A stretch of 46,231 bases of DNA. It comes from Clostridia bacterium. Its GTDB lineage: Bacteria; Bacillota; Clostridia; Oscillospirales; Acutalibacteraceae. The notes under the pieces are model-generated. The model worked only from the letters and a program-made list of their open reading frames with translations, was not told the DNA's origin and searched no databases. Both the position numbers and the translations under genes were made by a program. The stretch spans positions 1-46,231 of the forward strand of contig JAQXOB010000040.1 of the NCBI GenBank assembly GCA_029098305.1. The letters run 5' to 3'. This document shows positions 17,477 through 25,950 of the stretch, one piece after another. Position 1 is the stretch's first letter. Every line of letters begins with the position of its first letter.

Positions 17477-18532
17477 ATGAAAAAAATCAAAGATTATATT
17501 TGGATAATAATTGCAGGCCTAATAACAGGTGTTGCTGCAATTGTTTTGTCTGCACTTGGTAATCCAGGAAACATGGGATTTTGTATTGCTTGTTTTTTGC
17601 GAGATATCACAGGTGGTATAGGATTACAAAGTAAAATTCAGTATATTCGTCCTGAAATTATAGGCCTTATACTTGGATCTACCATATTTGCTCTCATTCG
17701 TAAGGAATTTAAACCAAAGGGTGGTTCATCACCTTTCTTGAGATTTATTTTAGGTAACATAGTAATGATAGGCTCACTTATGTTCTTGGGCTGTCCGCTT
17801 AGAATGGTTATTAGACTTGGCGGAGGAGATTTAAACGCTATTGTTGGTTTAGTAGGTTTTATTTTCGGTATACTCGTTGGTATATTGTTTATAAAGAAAG
17901 GCTTTTCTCTGGGAAGAGCATACAAACAAACTCTTGCTGAAGGTATTGCAATGCCTGTTGTAGCACTTGTTTTATTTGTTATGACTCTTGTTTTCCCTGC
18001 TTTGTTCTTTGCAAGCGCAGAGGGTCCTGGATCTATGCATGCTCCAATTATTGTTTCACTCGTTTTGGGTCTTGTTGTTGGTGCTTTGGCACAGAGAAGT
18101 CGTCTATGCTTTGTTGGCGGTGTAAGAGACGTTGTAATGTTTAAAGACTTCAAGCTTATTATAGGTTTTGTAGGTGTTTTAGTTGCAGTGCTTATTGGTA
18201 ATGCAATCATGGGTAATGTTAAGTTTTCATTTGAGGGTCAAGCTATAGCACATACCGATGGCATTTGGAATTTCCTCGGAATGACTCTTGTAGGATGGGC
18301 TAGTTTATTACTTGGCGGATGTCCTTTGAGACAGCTTATTCTTTCAGGTGAGGGTAATTCAGACAGTGCAATAACTGTTGTTGGTATGGTTTTTGGTGCT
18401 GCATTGTGCCACAATTTTGGATTGGCATCATCAGGCGAAGGTCCTACATCAAATGGTATGATTGCTGTTGTAATCGGATTTGTGATTGTTCTATTAATTT
18501 CACTATTAAACTTAAAGAGAGGTAAAAAATAA
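17477..18532 (+). CDS. yedE: YedE/YeeE-family transporter, selenium-associated type
   Basis: 351 residues, about ten membrane helices. The YeeE/YedE fold carries paired cysteine motifs that relay sulfur or selenium species. Here these are GFCIACFLRD near residue 33, FLGCPLRMV, RLCFVGGVRD and LGGCPLRQLILSGEG. The two halves each hold a GCPLR motif, showing an internal duplication. This subfamily is usually found with selenium-metabolism genes, and the next two genes (TusA-like and DUF3343) fit exactly that set. No selD or selenocysteine gene is visible, so substrate could equally be a reduced sulfur compound. Own promoter, GGAGG site. Confidence 0.88.
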   Translation: MKKIKDYIWIIIAGLITGVAAIVLSALGNPGNMGFCIACFLRDITGGIGLQSKIQYIRPEIIGLILGSTIFALIRKEFKPKGGSSPFLRFILGNIVMIGSLMFLGCPLRMVIRLGGGDLNAIVGLVGFIFGILVGILFIKKGFSLGRAYKQTLAEGIAMPVVALVLFVMTLVFPALFFASAEGPGSMHAPIIVSLVLGLVVGALAQRSRLCFVGGVRDVVMFKDFKLIIGFVGVLVAVLIGNAIMGNVKFSFEGQAIAHTDGIWNFLGMTLVGWASLLLGGCPLRQLILSGEGNSDSAITVVGMVFGAALCHNFGLASSGEGPTSNGMIAVVIGFVIVLLISLLNLKRGKK

Positions 18533-18738
18533 TGATTGATGCAAGAGGTTTGTCATGCCCACTTCCAGTCGTTTTGACACAGAAGGAAATCAAAAATAAT
18601 CACCCTGATAAGATAGAAATAGTTGTAGATAATCAGTGTGCAGTTGAAAATATTTCAAGATTTGCTGATAATAACAGCTATTCAGTTGAAGTTAAGGAAA
18701 ACGGTGAAGACTTTAATATTGTTCTTACAAAAAAATAA
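18532..18738 (+). CDS. TusA-like sulfur/selenium carrier protein
   Basis: 68 residues. The TusA/YedF fold is recognised by RGLSCPLPVV near the start: the cysteine C9 in the CPxP motif carries the persulfide or selenide. Selenium-type YedF proteins are normally about 190 residues with a second DsrE-like domain; this one contains only the TusA part. The start overlaps the last base of yedE, so the two are coupled. It probably receives the group delivered by the transporter. Confidence 0.88.
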   Translation: MIDARGLSCPLPVVLTQKEIKNNHPDKIEIVVDNQCAVENISRFADNNSYSVEVKENGEDFNIVLTKK

Positions 18739-18755
18739 ATTTGAGGTAAAGTGTT

Positions 18756-18992
18756 TTGAATAGCTATCTTATTACTTTCTTCACGCATTATGGTGCGATA
18801 TCTACAAAAAAAAGACTCCAAGATATCTCCATAACATCACAAATAGCTCCAATTCCAAGAAAAATAAGCTCATCTTGCGGAACTTGCCTGATTTATGAGT
18901 CAGACTCTCCGCATCGTGAATTGATAGACATGGATTTTGAAGCAGTTTATTTGTTAGAGAATGATGAATATACCTTGTTATTTGAATCTTAA
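18756..18992 (+). CDS. DUF3343 (putative Se/S carrier-like) protein
   Basis: 78 residues from a TTG start preceded by TTGAGGT. The family hallmark is a dithiol motif after a proline-arginine step: IPRKISSSCGTCLIYE, with CxxC-type cysteines. DUF3343 proteins commonly accompany YedE and YedF in selenium-using anaerobes and are annotated as putative selenium/sulfur carriers. It ends the three-gene operon, followed by a terminator. Biochemical role not established. Confidence 0.85.
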   Translation: MNSYLITFFTHYGAISTKKRLQDISITSQIAPIPRKISSSCGTCLIYESDSPHRELIDMDFEAVYLLENDEYTLLFES

Positions 18993-19014
18993 CTCTTAAT
19001 TTGTTTAACATTTA

Positions 19015-19063
19015 AAAGCTCGTGCTTATAGGATATTTTATCTGATAAGAACGAGCTTTATTA
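19015..19063 (+). terminator. Terminator of the yedE operon
   Basis: AAAGCTCGT at 19015-19023 pairs with ACGAGCTTT at 19051-19059; CTTAT/ATAAG extends the stem. The following bases are T-rich (TTTATTATTTTG). Confidence 0.85.
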
Positions 19064-19077
19064 TTTTGTTTTTTTGA

Positions 19078-19106
19078 TTGCATAAGACCTTATATTATGT
19101 TATCAT
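19078..19106 (+). promoter_or_regulatory. Promoter of the permease gene
   Basis: TTGCAT at 19078-19083 and TATCAT at 19101-19106 with a 17-base spacer, 39 bases before the start codon. Confidence 0.6.
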
Positions 19107-19145
19107 GTACAAGTTGATTTATTATTTAAAAAAAGGAAATGTAAT

Positions 19146-20282
19146 ATGAATTCTCAAGCTAATACCAAAATATCCATACTTAAATCTTTTATTAAAAAGA
19201 ATATTGTAATGGTAATTGCCTTTCTAACTGCTTTTTTAACTTGCTTTTTTGTTCCCATAGACCGTGAGTATATAGACTATTTTGATTTTAAAACACTCAC
19301 GTGTCTTTTTTGTGTATTGGCGGTTGTATGTGCATTAAAAAATATTAGTTTTTTTTACATACTAGCTCAAAAAGTAATAAGTGCCTTCAAAAACCTGCGT
19401 ATGTGTATTTTAATCTTGATTTATATTACTTTTTTAAGCTCTATGCTTATAGCAAACGATATGGCATTACTTACATTTTTACCACTTGGGTATTTTATAC
19501 TCTCCAGCACAAACAAGCAAAAATATATGGCATTCACATTTATTATGCAAAACATAGCTGCTAATCTGGGTGGTATGCTCACTCCTTTTGGAAACCCTCA
19601 GAATCTCTATTTATATACAAAGTATAATATACCTAATTCTGAATTTATTCTAATAATGACACCACCTTTTTTACTCTCGATAGCTATGATAACCTTATGT
19701 TGTTATATTTTTGTGAAGCCTGAAAAGCTCTTTGTTGAAGATCATAATGATTATTTTGATACAAAAAAAGCATTGCTATACTTATGCCTTTTTGCACTGG
19801 CGATTGTGATTGTATTCAGAGGTATACCATATTGGATAGGACTTATCATTATACCAATTACTTTATTTTTTGTTGATAAAAAGGCTTTGACAATGGTAGA
19901 TTATCCATTGCTTTTTACATTTGTTTTTTTCTTTATATTTTCAGGAAATATGTCTAGAATAGAAGCAGTAAAAAATATATTTTCTTTCTTGATGGAAAAA
20001 AACACTCTTCTTTTTAGCACATTATCATGTCAGTTTATTAGTAATGTGCCAACTGCAATATTGCTTTCACAATTTACCAATAATTATTCTGAGTTGCTTG
20101 TTGGTGTAAATATAGGTGGAGTTGGAACATTGATAGCATCTTTAGCTAGTTTAATTACTTTTCGTGAATTTAATAAACATAATCCGGGAAAAATGGGATA
20201 TTATATTATAAAATTTTCTATTTTTAATTTTAGTTTTTTAATAATATTATCGCAATTTATGAATGTGTTAAAAGTGATATAA
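19146..20282 (+). CDS. SLC13/ArsB-type anion permease
   Basis: 378 residues, ten or so membrane helices. The repeat motifs of the ion transporter superfamily are visible in the middle of each half: NLGGMLTPFGNPQNLYL and FISNVPTAILLSQFTNN. The first resembles the SNT/GNPxN substrate loops of citrate, sulfate and arsenite permeases. Substrate cannot be read from sequence. It is monocistronic with its own promoter; I see no clear terminator before the next promoter. AAAGGAAATGTAAT gives a moderate ribosome binding site. Confidence 0.75.
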   Translation: MNSQANTKISILKSFIKKNIVMVIAFLTAFLTCFFVPIDREYIDYFDFKTLTCLFCVLAVVCALKNISFFYILAQKVISAFKNLRMCILILIYITFLSSMLIANDMALLTFLPLGYFILSSTNKQKYMAFTFIMQNIAANLGGMLTPFGNPQNLYLYTKYNIPNSEFILIMTPPFLLSIAMITLCCYIFVKPEKLFVEDHNDYFDTKKALLYLCLFALAIVIVFRGIPYWIGLIIIPITLFFVDKKALTMVDYPLLFTFVFFFIFSGNMSRIEAVKNIFSFLMEKNTLLFSTLSCQFISNVPTAILLSQFTNNYSELLVGVNIGGVGTLIASLASLITFREFNKHNPGKMGYYIIKFSIFNFSFLIILSQFMNVLKVI

Positions 20283-20322
20283 AGATTGTAAATTTCAAAA
20301 CCATTAAATAGTCTAAAATGTA

Positions 20323-20351
20323 TTGAAGTTTTTGGTAATATTTGATACAAT
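20323..20351 (+). promoter_or_regulatory. Promoter of the zinc-ribbon protein and galU
   Basis: TTGAAG at 20323-20328 and TACAAT at 20346-20351 with a 17-base spacer, 34 bases before the ATG. No terminator lies between the two downstream genes. Confidence 0.6.
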
Positions 20352-20385
20352 TCATTTATGATAATATATTTTCAAGAGGTGTTTT

Positions 20386-21375
20386 ATGAAATACACTGGA
20401 AAGTCATGCTCAATATGTAATATTCAGTTTGTAGAGTCCGACGATGTGGTGGTATGTCCGGATTGTGGAACTCCTTACCATAGAGCATGCTACGATTCTG
20501 CAGGAGAGTGCGTCTTTAAGAATTTGCATATAGAAGGTTATTCATATGAAAACTCTAAAAATAATGCAAATAACGGAAATTCAGAATCTGCTCATGCTAT
20601 TATATGCCCTTTTTGCAATCATAATAATAGCAAGAATGCTCTTTTCTGTGAAAGGTGTGGAAGATCACTTAACAACGCAAATCAAAGAACTGAATTTAAT
20701 GATGCTTCGCAGATGTTTAAGATGTTTGATCCAATGGCAGGTGTTAATCCCGACGAAGTATTTAAAGAAGATGTTACAGCAGGAGAAACAGCTAAATATG
20801 TAAAGGTCAACACACAATATTATATTAATGTTTTTAATAAAATAAGCAAAAAGCGAGGAATTGGAAGATTTAATTTTTCTGCAATGATTTTTTCCGGCGG
20901 ATGGATGTTGTATAGAAAGCAATATATCAAAGGTGCCATAATAACTGCTATTATTGCCCTTTTAATGATTGGCTCACTTTTTATAAACAATGCTTATACA
21001 GTTGATATTGCCACAAAATTGCTAGAAAATGCCGGTATTTCTTCTAGTTCATCTGTAGCAGATATACAGCAACATATGCCACAAATAATGACAGAAATGG
21101 AGAGGCTTTCTCTAACAGACAAGATACTCTATTTTTTACCTTCTGTGCTTGATATGATAAGGTACAGTATTAGTATTATTTTAGGCATTTTTGGAAATAG
21201 ATTGTATTATAAGCATTGCATGAATCAAATTAAAAAAATAAAATCAGAAGATAATGGTCTCGGTGTATCATCTTCCGATAAATTGCAGACTTCAGGTGGT
21301 GTAAATACTAAAATTGCAATATGCCTTTTGATCTGTACGATAATAATAAATTATATACCATATTTTATAAATTAA
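20386..21375 (+). CDS. RING-like zinc finger and zinc-ribbon membrane protein (DUF2628-like)
   Basis: 329 residues. The N-terminus has a RING/prokaryotic zinc-finger pattern (C8-x2-C11, then CPDCGTPYHRACY with Cys and His ligands near 24-36). A second zinc ribbon follows (ICPFCNHNN ... FCERCGRSL). Then a linker leads to a DUF2628-like membrane part: FNFSAMIFSGGWMLYRKQYI, helices near 185-204, 258-275 and the C-terminus. Such proteins in Clostridia combine a RING-like N-terminus with this membrane domain. Function unknown. GalU follows 25 bases later in what looks like one transcript. Confidence 0.75.
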   Translation: MKYTGKSCSICNIQFVESDDVVVCPDCGTPYHRACYDSAGECVFKNLHIEGYSYENSKNNANNGNSESAHAIICPFCNHNNSKNALFCERCGRSLNNANQRTEFNDASQMFKMFDPMAGVNPDEVFKEDVTAGETAKYVKVNTQYYINVFNKISKKRGIGRFNFSAMIFSGGWMLYRKQYIKGAIITAIIALLMIGSLFINNAYTVDIATKLLENAGISSSSSVADIQQHMPQIMTEMERLSLTDKILYFLPSVLDMIRYSISIILGIFGNRLYYKHCMNQIKKIKSEDNGLGVSSSDKLQTSGGVNTKIAICLLICTIIINYIPYFIN

Positions 21376-21400
21376 TTTAGAAAAGAAAGGACGAACAAAA

Positions 21401-22273
21401 ATGAAAGTAACAAAAGCAGTCATACCTGCCGCAGGTCTTGGCACAAGAGTTTTACCTGCAACAAAAGCAATGCCTAAAGAGATGCTTCCTATTGTAGATA
21501 AGCCTGCTATTCAGCTTATTGTAGAAGAGGCAGTCAAATCTGGTATCACAGATATTTTGATTATTACAAACAGAGGCAAAGGGCTGATTGAGGACCATTT
21601 TGATAGAGTGCCAGAGTTGGAATTTAATCTTTCATCAAAAAATAAGGACTTAATGCTTAAAGAGGTTGTCGATATTTCTAAGCTTGCAAATATCTATTTT
21701 ATACGTCAAAAGGAAACCAAGGGTTTAGGCCATGCCATAAGCTGTGCACGATCATTTACCGGTAATGAACCTTTTGCTGTATTATATGGAGATGATGTCA
21801 TAGTTGGTGATAATCCAGCTTGCGGACAGCTCATAAAAGCATATGATGAGTATGGACTGGGTGTGCTTGGTATTAAAAAAGTTAAAGAGGAAGATATACA
21901 TAAATATAGTAGCCTGAAGGTAGAAAATCTTCATGATAATATATTTAAATGTACAGATATGATTGAGAAGCCTCAGACACCGGAGGAGGTACTTTCTCTC
22001 TATTCTATACTAGGAAGATGTATTCTCACTCCAGACATTTTTGACATTCTCGACACTGTTAAACCGGGAGCTGGTGGAGAAATACAATTAACAGATGCAA
22101 TGCGTGAACTTGCAAGGCAAAAAGGAATGCTTGGAGTGGAGTATGAGGGCACACGATATGATATGGGAAACAAGCTTGGAATAATGCAAGCTTCTGTAGA
22201 GCAAGCACTTAAGCATCCTGAAATAGGCGAAAGCTTCCGCCAATATTTAAAAGACTTTTCTAAAACTTTATAA
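21401..22273 (+). CDS. galU: UTP-glucose-1-phosphate uridylyltransferase
   Basis: 290 residues. GalU makes UDP-glucose for glycolipid, teichoic acid and polysaccharide synthesis. The nucleotide-binding signature AAGLGTRVLPATKAMPKEML opens the protein, followed by LYGDDVI and GAGGEIQLTDAM. Length and motifs match bacterial GalU, not GlmU or RmlA. An AAAGGA site precedes the ATG. A strong terminator follows. Confidence 0.96.
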   Translation: MKVTKAVIPAAGLGTRVLPATKAMPKEMLPIVDKPAIQLIVEEAVKSGITDILIITNRGKGLIEDHFDRVPELEFNLSSKNKDLMLKEVVDISKLANIYFIRQKETKGLGHAISCARSFTGNEPFAVLYGDDVIVGDNPACGQLIKAYDEYGLGVLGIKKVKEEDIHKYSSLKVENLHDNIFKCTDMIEKPQTPEEVLSLYSILGRCILTPDIFDILDTVKPGAGGEIQLTDAMRELARQKGMLGVEYEGTRYDMGNKLGIMQASVEQALKHPEIGESFRQYLKDFSKTL

Positions 22274-22289
22274 TCAACCAAAAAAACAA

Positions 22290-22328
22290 TCAGCATAGGA
22301 CCTGTATAGAGGTCTTATGCTGACTTTT
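22290..22328. terminator. Bidirectional terminator between galU and the 84-residue gene
   Basis: TCAGCATAGGACCT at 22290-22303 pairs with AGGTCTTATGCTGA at 22310-22323 around a 6-base loop. CTTTTTG follows on the plus strand, and the minus strand reads into TTGTTTTTTT, so it can end both convergent transcripts. Confidence 0.9.
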
Positions 22329-22384
22329 TGATTAGTATCGGATAAAATAAACAAATGTGCAACATTAGTTGAATGTAGGAGCTA

Positions 22385-22639
22385 TTACCTAATACTTTCA
22401 ACAAACAGGGTAGGACAGCTTGAATACTCTGATAGTACTTCCGGAATATGAATAATATCTAAATTATTATTACAAATATATCTAATCACCATACACATCT
22501 CTTCATAGGATCTGAACTCTTGGTTTGTTTCAAACACACAAGAATAATTATCTTTGAAATCCAGCTTAACATTTCTATTATTTATCCTCCTAACAACACA
22601 GCATAGACCGGATGCCTCAAAGAAAAAACGTTCACTCAT
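22385..22639 (-). CDS. Hypothetical 84-residue protein
   Basis: Small soluble protein, MSERFFFEASGLCC at the start. No family recognised. It has three clustered cysteines early and middle (two in GLCC, one in NYSC), an alpha/beta-looking sequence with NRNVKLDFKDNYSCVFETNQ, and no signal peptide or membrane helix. It is supported as a real gene by GAGGT 9 bases before the ATG, by a near-perfect promoter 70 bases upstream (22708-22736) and by the shared terminator downstream. It stands alone between galU and the alcohol dehydrogenase. Confidence 0.7.
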   Translation of the reverse strand: MSERFFFEASGLCCVVRRINNRNVKLDFKDNYSCVFETNQEFRSYEEMCMVIRYICNNNLDIIHIPEVLSEYSSCPTLFVESIR

Positions 22640-22707
22640 ATATTATACCTCGCAAATTAACCTAAATATAAGTTACAGAAAAATATCAAATCTGTAACAA
22701 CAGTGAA

Positions 22708-22736
22708 ATTATACCACATATGTATTTTTATGTCAA
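22708..22736 (-). promoter_or_regulatory. Consensus promoter of the 84-residue gene
   Basis: On the minus strand TTGACA (plus 22731-22736) and TATAAT (plus 22708-22713) are 17 bases apart, and the -10 is extended by TG (TGGTATAAT). This is among the best promoters in the window. Confidence 0.8.
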
Positions 22737-22972
22737 TAGATTTTTAAAAAATACGAAATTTCGAACCGTAATACATCTAATCATTACAGAGAGATATTTC
22801 AAATATTTCTTATGAACCTTAGCCTTCTCGTATCATAATATATTTCGTTCAAAAAATTAGTCGAAAATATAATTTTTATAAAGTTAAAGTCGGTATTGTT
22901 ATATATTTCGATTTGACTTATTTTTAGTCATTTTACCAATAAAACTACACATTATTTAGTTATTTTTATCGC

Positions 22973-23001
22973 TTGACATGAGATTAAAAGCGTGTTAAAA
23001 T
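22973..23001 (+). promoter_or_regulatory. Distal promoter of the alcohol dehydrogenase gene
   Basis: TTGACA at 22973-22978 and TAAAAT at 22996-23001, 17-base spacer. It would give a leader of about 170 bases. Confidence 0.7.
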
Positions 23002-23020
23002 ACTAACAATCGTTATTCTA

Positions 23021-23089
23021 TTGTATAAATAACAATTATTGTACATGCGATTACGTTATTTTTGTATCACTTTGTGCAAATATTTCTTA
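23021..23089 (+). promoter_or_regulatory. Possible Rex-type operator region
   Basis: ATTGT-7-ACAAT at 23020-23036 and TTGTGCAAATATTTCTTA at 23072-23089 resemble the TTGTGAAA/TTTCACAA-like sites bound by the redox repressor Rex, which often controls alcohol dehydrogenases in Clostridia. Neither is a full match, so this is a weak call. The second lies just upstream of the proximal promoter. Confidence 0.3.
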
Positions 23090-23094
23090 CCTTA

Positions 23095-23122
23095 TTGACA
23101 AGATATATTAATTTGATAGAAT
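23095..23122 (+). promoter_or_regulatory. Proximal promoter of the alcohol dehydrogenase gene
   Basis: TTGACA at 23095-23100 and TAGAAT at 23117-23122, 16-base spacer, about 57 bases before the start codon. Confidence 0.65.
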
Positions 23123-23179
23123 ACAAGGTATATAAAGATACTAATTATTATATAGAATGAATTTTAGGAGGTTTTTACC

Positions 23180-24397
23180 ATGATGCGTTTTACTCTTCCG
23201 CGTGATCTGTATCACGGAAAAGGTGCTTTAGAAGCACTTAAGAATTTTAAAGGCGAGAGAGCCATGATTTGTGTCGGTGGCGGCTCAATGAAAAAATTTG
23301 GCTTTCTTGATAAGGCTGTTGACTATCTCACAGAAGCTGGATTTAAGGTAGAGATATTTGAAGGGATTGAACCGGATCCATCTGTAGAAACAGTTATGAA
23401 GGGTGCCGAAGCAATGCTCAAGTTTGAGCCTGACTGGATCATCTCAATGGGCGGTGGATCACCTATAGATGCAGCAAAGGCTATGTGGATCAAATACGAG
23501 TATCCTGATATAACTTTTGAGGATATGTGCAAAGTATTTGGTATTCCTGCTCTTCGTAACAAAGCTCGTTTTTGTGCTATTTCTTCCACATCCGGTACTG
23601 CAACAGAGGTTACAGCATTCTCTATTATAACTGACTATCAAAAGGGTATTAAGTATCCTATTGCTGATTTTGAGATAACGCCTGATGTTGCAATCGTTGA
23701 TCCGGATTTGGCAGAAACAATGCCTAAAAAGCTTGTTGCTCATACAGGAATGGACGCTATCACACATGCTGTAGAGTCTTATGTTTCTACAGCTAATTGT
23801 GATTACACTGATCCTCTAGCATTGCAAGCAATTAAGATGATCCAGAACGATCTTGTTGACTCTTACAATGGCGATCTAGCAAAGCGTGATTCTATGCATA
23901 ATGCACAGTGTCTTGCCGGCATGGCTTTCTCAAATGCACTTTTGGGTATTGTTCACTCTATGGCTCACAAGACCGGAGCAGCATTTGCTGATCTTGGTGC
24001 TCATATTATTCATGGTGCTGCAAATGCTATGTATCTTCCTAAGGTTATTGCATTTAACGCAAAGGATGAAACTGCGAAGAAACGCTACGGAGATATAGCC
24101 GACTTTATGGGTCTTGGCGGTAGCTCAGATGATGAGAAGGTAGAATTACTTATAAAATATCTGCGCAAAATGAACGATGATCTAAATATTCCGCATTGTA
24201 TTAAGGAATATGGATTAGATAGCTATCCATGTGAAAATGGCTTTGTACCTGAGGAAGTTTTCCTTGAGAGATTGCCGGAGATTGCTAAAAATGCTATCGG
24301 TGATGCTTGCACAGGCTCAAATCCACGTCAACCAAGTCAAGAAGAAATGGAAAAACTTCTCAAGTGCTGTTACTATGATACTGAGGTTGACTTCTAA
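23180..24397 (+). CDS. Iron-containing alcohol dehydrogenase
   Basis: 405 residues. This NAD(P)H-dependent group III dehydrogenase reduces aldehydes or ketones to alcohols in fermentation. The dinucleotide loop is GGGSPIDAAKAM (91-102). The iron ligands expected in the family are D192 and H196 in GMDAITHAVES, H263 in HSMAHKTG and H278 in HIIHGAANA. The double ATG at 23180 and 23183 leaves the start ambiguous by one residue. A long upstream region with two promoters suggests redox regulation. The substrate (butanol, propanediol or other) cannot be told. Monocistronic with terminator. Confidence 0.95.
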   Translation: MMRFTLPRDLYHGKGALEALKNFKGERAMICVGGGSMKKFGFLDKAVDYLTEAGFKVEIFEGIEPDPSVETVMKGAEAMLKFEPDWIISMGGGSPIDAAKAMWIKYEYPDITFEDMCKVFGIPALRNKARFCAISSTSGTATEVTAFSIITDYQKGIKYPIADFEITPDVAIVDPDLAETMPKKLVAHTGMDAITHAVESYVSTANCDYTDPLALQAIKMIQNDLVDSYNGDLAKRDSMHNAQCLAGMAFSNALLGIVHSMAHKTGAAFADLGAHIIHGAANAMYLPKVIAFNAKDETAKKRYGDIADFMGLGGSSDDEKVELLIKYLRKMNDDLNIPHCIKEYGLDSYPCENGFVPEEVFLERLPEIAKNAIGDACTGSNPRQPSQEEMEKLLKCCYYDTEVDF

Positions 24398-24427
24398 TAT
24401 ATAATCAATAACCAAACGATACAATAT

Positions 24428-24469
24428 AGCCCACGAACTGATAGTCTAATATCATTTCGTGGGCTGTTT
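24428..24469. terminator. Terminator between the alcohol dehydrogenase and tadA
   Basis: AGCCCACGAA at 24428-24437 pairs with TTCGTGGGCT at 24456-24465, with CTGATA/TATCAT as imperfect inner stem, followed by GTTTTAATT. It lies between convergent genes and probably ends both transcripts, although the minus-strand T run is weak. Confidence 0.85.
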
Positions 24470-24472
24470 TAA

Positions 24473-24925
24473 TTACTTTGTATTTCTTATTTGTTTAAAA
24501 AACTCAGATAAAATCTGAGAACATTCATCTTCTAATATTCCGCCATAATACGATGGACGATAATTAAATTCTTCTTCGAAGAGATTTATCAACGATCCAC
24601 AACACCCAAAACGCTTATCATAAGCTCCAAAATAAACGTTTTTTATTCTGGAGTTTATAATTGCACCTGCACACATTGCGCATGGCTCTAGCGTAACATA
24701 TAAATCACAATCATTTAGTCTATCGGTTTTTAGTTTGTCAAAGGCATTGTTGATGGCAATCAGCTCTGCATGATATAGAGCATTTTTCTTGTTTTCGCTA
24801 TGATTATATGCAGTAGCTATTATTTTATTTTTTCGTACAACCACTGCTCCTACAGGAACTTCATTGTTTTGCATTGCTATTTTAGATAGCTCAATAGCCT
24901 TTTTCATAAAATTTTCATTAAACAA
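24473..24925 (-). CDS. tadA: tRNA-specific adenosine deaminase TadA
   Basis: 150 residues from the TTG at 24925, which is 8 bases after GGTGAG. A GTG at 24934 is in frame but only 2 bases from that site. The enzyme converts A34 to inosine in tRNA-Arg. Zinc deaminase motifs: H52-A-E54 in YHAELIAINNAF and P81-C82-x2-C85 in PCAMCAGAI. E54 is the proton shuttle. The start overlaps the end of the CPBP gene by 8 bases, so the two are coupled in the dnaD operon. Confidence 0.93.
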   Translation of the reverse strand: MFNENFMKKAIELSKIAMQNNEVPVGAVVVRKNKIIATAYNHSENKKNALYHAELIAINNAFDKLKTDRLNDCDLYVTLEPCAMCAGAIINSRIKNVYFGAYDKRFGCCGSLINLFEEEFNYRPSYYGGILEDECSQILSEFFKQIRNTK

Positions 24926-25925
24926 AGAAACCACTCACCAAAAGTAAAATACATGAACCAATCATAATAACAGAAAAAACAATAGTCCAAGGTTCAGTTA
25001 TAGCATATTGTATTCTCTTTGAAAAGCTCAAATTTTGTGTTTTTTCATTATCAAATTTTAGCATATCTCTATTGCTTTTTGATAATGAAAAATAACTCAT
25101 AATACCCCAAATTATAAGTAACGAACATATTATCATATATAAAGCAGAGAACAAAATCTCGTTGCTGTTTGCCTCAAAAACAGAAAATACAACGGATATA
25201 GCATTATTTACGAAGTGAACAATCATAGCCGGTATCATAGAACCGGAACAAACGGTCAAATATGCTAGTGCAAGACCAACTAAAAATGCAAACGGTGTTT
25301 GCACAAAGTTGCCATGCAATAATCCAAACAATATAGACGACATAATAATGGCAAATCCGTCGCCGTGCTTTCTCAATACGCCTAGGATAGCTCCTCTGAA
25401 AATAAATTCCTCTACAAAAGCAGGTACAATCGAGATGGAAAGCAAGGTTAGGAAAAAATAAACAGGACTATTTCCATAATAAAAATCTTGTGGTGTACCC
25501 GAAGCAATGTCAACACCAAAAACGATACCAATTATAGATAAGAACTCTACCAAGAAATTTGCAAACATACATACACCAAGACCGGCAAATACATATAGAG
25601 CTGTCTTTTTGAAACCAATTCTTTTTGTAATAATAACATCGCTTAGACTTGTGCCTGATGTATGACAAATATAATAAGCCCCTATGGGTAATGATATAGT
25701 CAATGCTATTCCATTGAGTACATAGAGCATCAGTGTGCCACTACCTGATGTCAGATCGAGAAAGCTGTCTAAATTAAAAACAGAAAAAACAGAACTGACT
25801 ACAGTTATAATAAGATATACAAGCATTAATCCACTACTTATTTTAGACATATCTCTTTTTATAAGTGCTTTTTGAGATAGTTGTGGCGTATAGAAATTTT
25901 TTGTTAAGTTTGTGTTGTTGTACAT
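24918..25925 (-). CDS. CPBP-family intramembrane metalloprotease
   Basis: 335 residues, about eight membrane helices. The Abi/CPBP motifs are intact: E172-E173-x3-R177 in VEEFIFRGAILG, H204 in GLLHGN, and H237 with N240/N241 in MIVHFVNNA. These are the residues that bind zinc in the type II CAAX prenyl endopeptidase family. In bacteria such proteins process or inactivate peptides such as bacteriocins or regulate membrane stress; which applies here is unknown. A CCGGAGAAC ribosome binding site precedes the ATG. It lies 25 bases after the dnaI/dnaC-like gene. Confidence 0.88.
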   Translation of the reverse strand: MYNNTNLTKNFYTPQLSQKALIKRDMSKISSGLMLVYLIITVVSSVFSVFNLDSFLDLTSGSGTLMLYVLNGIALTISLPIGAYYICHTSGTSLSDVIITKRIGFKKTALYVFAGLGVCMFANFLVEFLSIIGIVFGVDIASGTPQDFYYGNSPVYFFLTLLSISIVPAFVEEFIFRGAILGVLRKHGDGFAIIMSSILFGLLHGNFVQTPFAFLVGLALAYLTVCSGSMIPAMIVHFVNNAISVVFSVFEANSNEILFSALYMIICSLLIIWGIMSYFSLSKSNRDMLKFDNEKTQNLSFSKRIQYAITEPWTIVFSVIMIGSCILLLVSGFFV

Positions 25926-25950
25926 TTTTGTTCTCCGGGAGGGCTATTTA

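Larger units (their letters stand above)
22740..23179 (+). other. 440-base AT-rich regulatory region before the alcohol dehydrogenase
   Basis: No gene seen. It contains two promoters (22973-23001 and 23095-23122), several TTGT/ACAA half-sites between them (listed separately), and the GGAGG site at 23168-23172. The stretch 22740-22970 is very AT-rich and I see nothing further in it. Confidence 0.5.
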
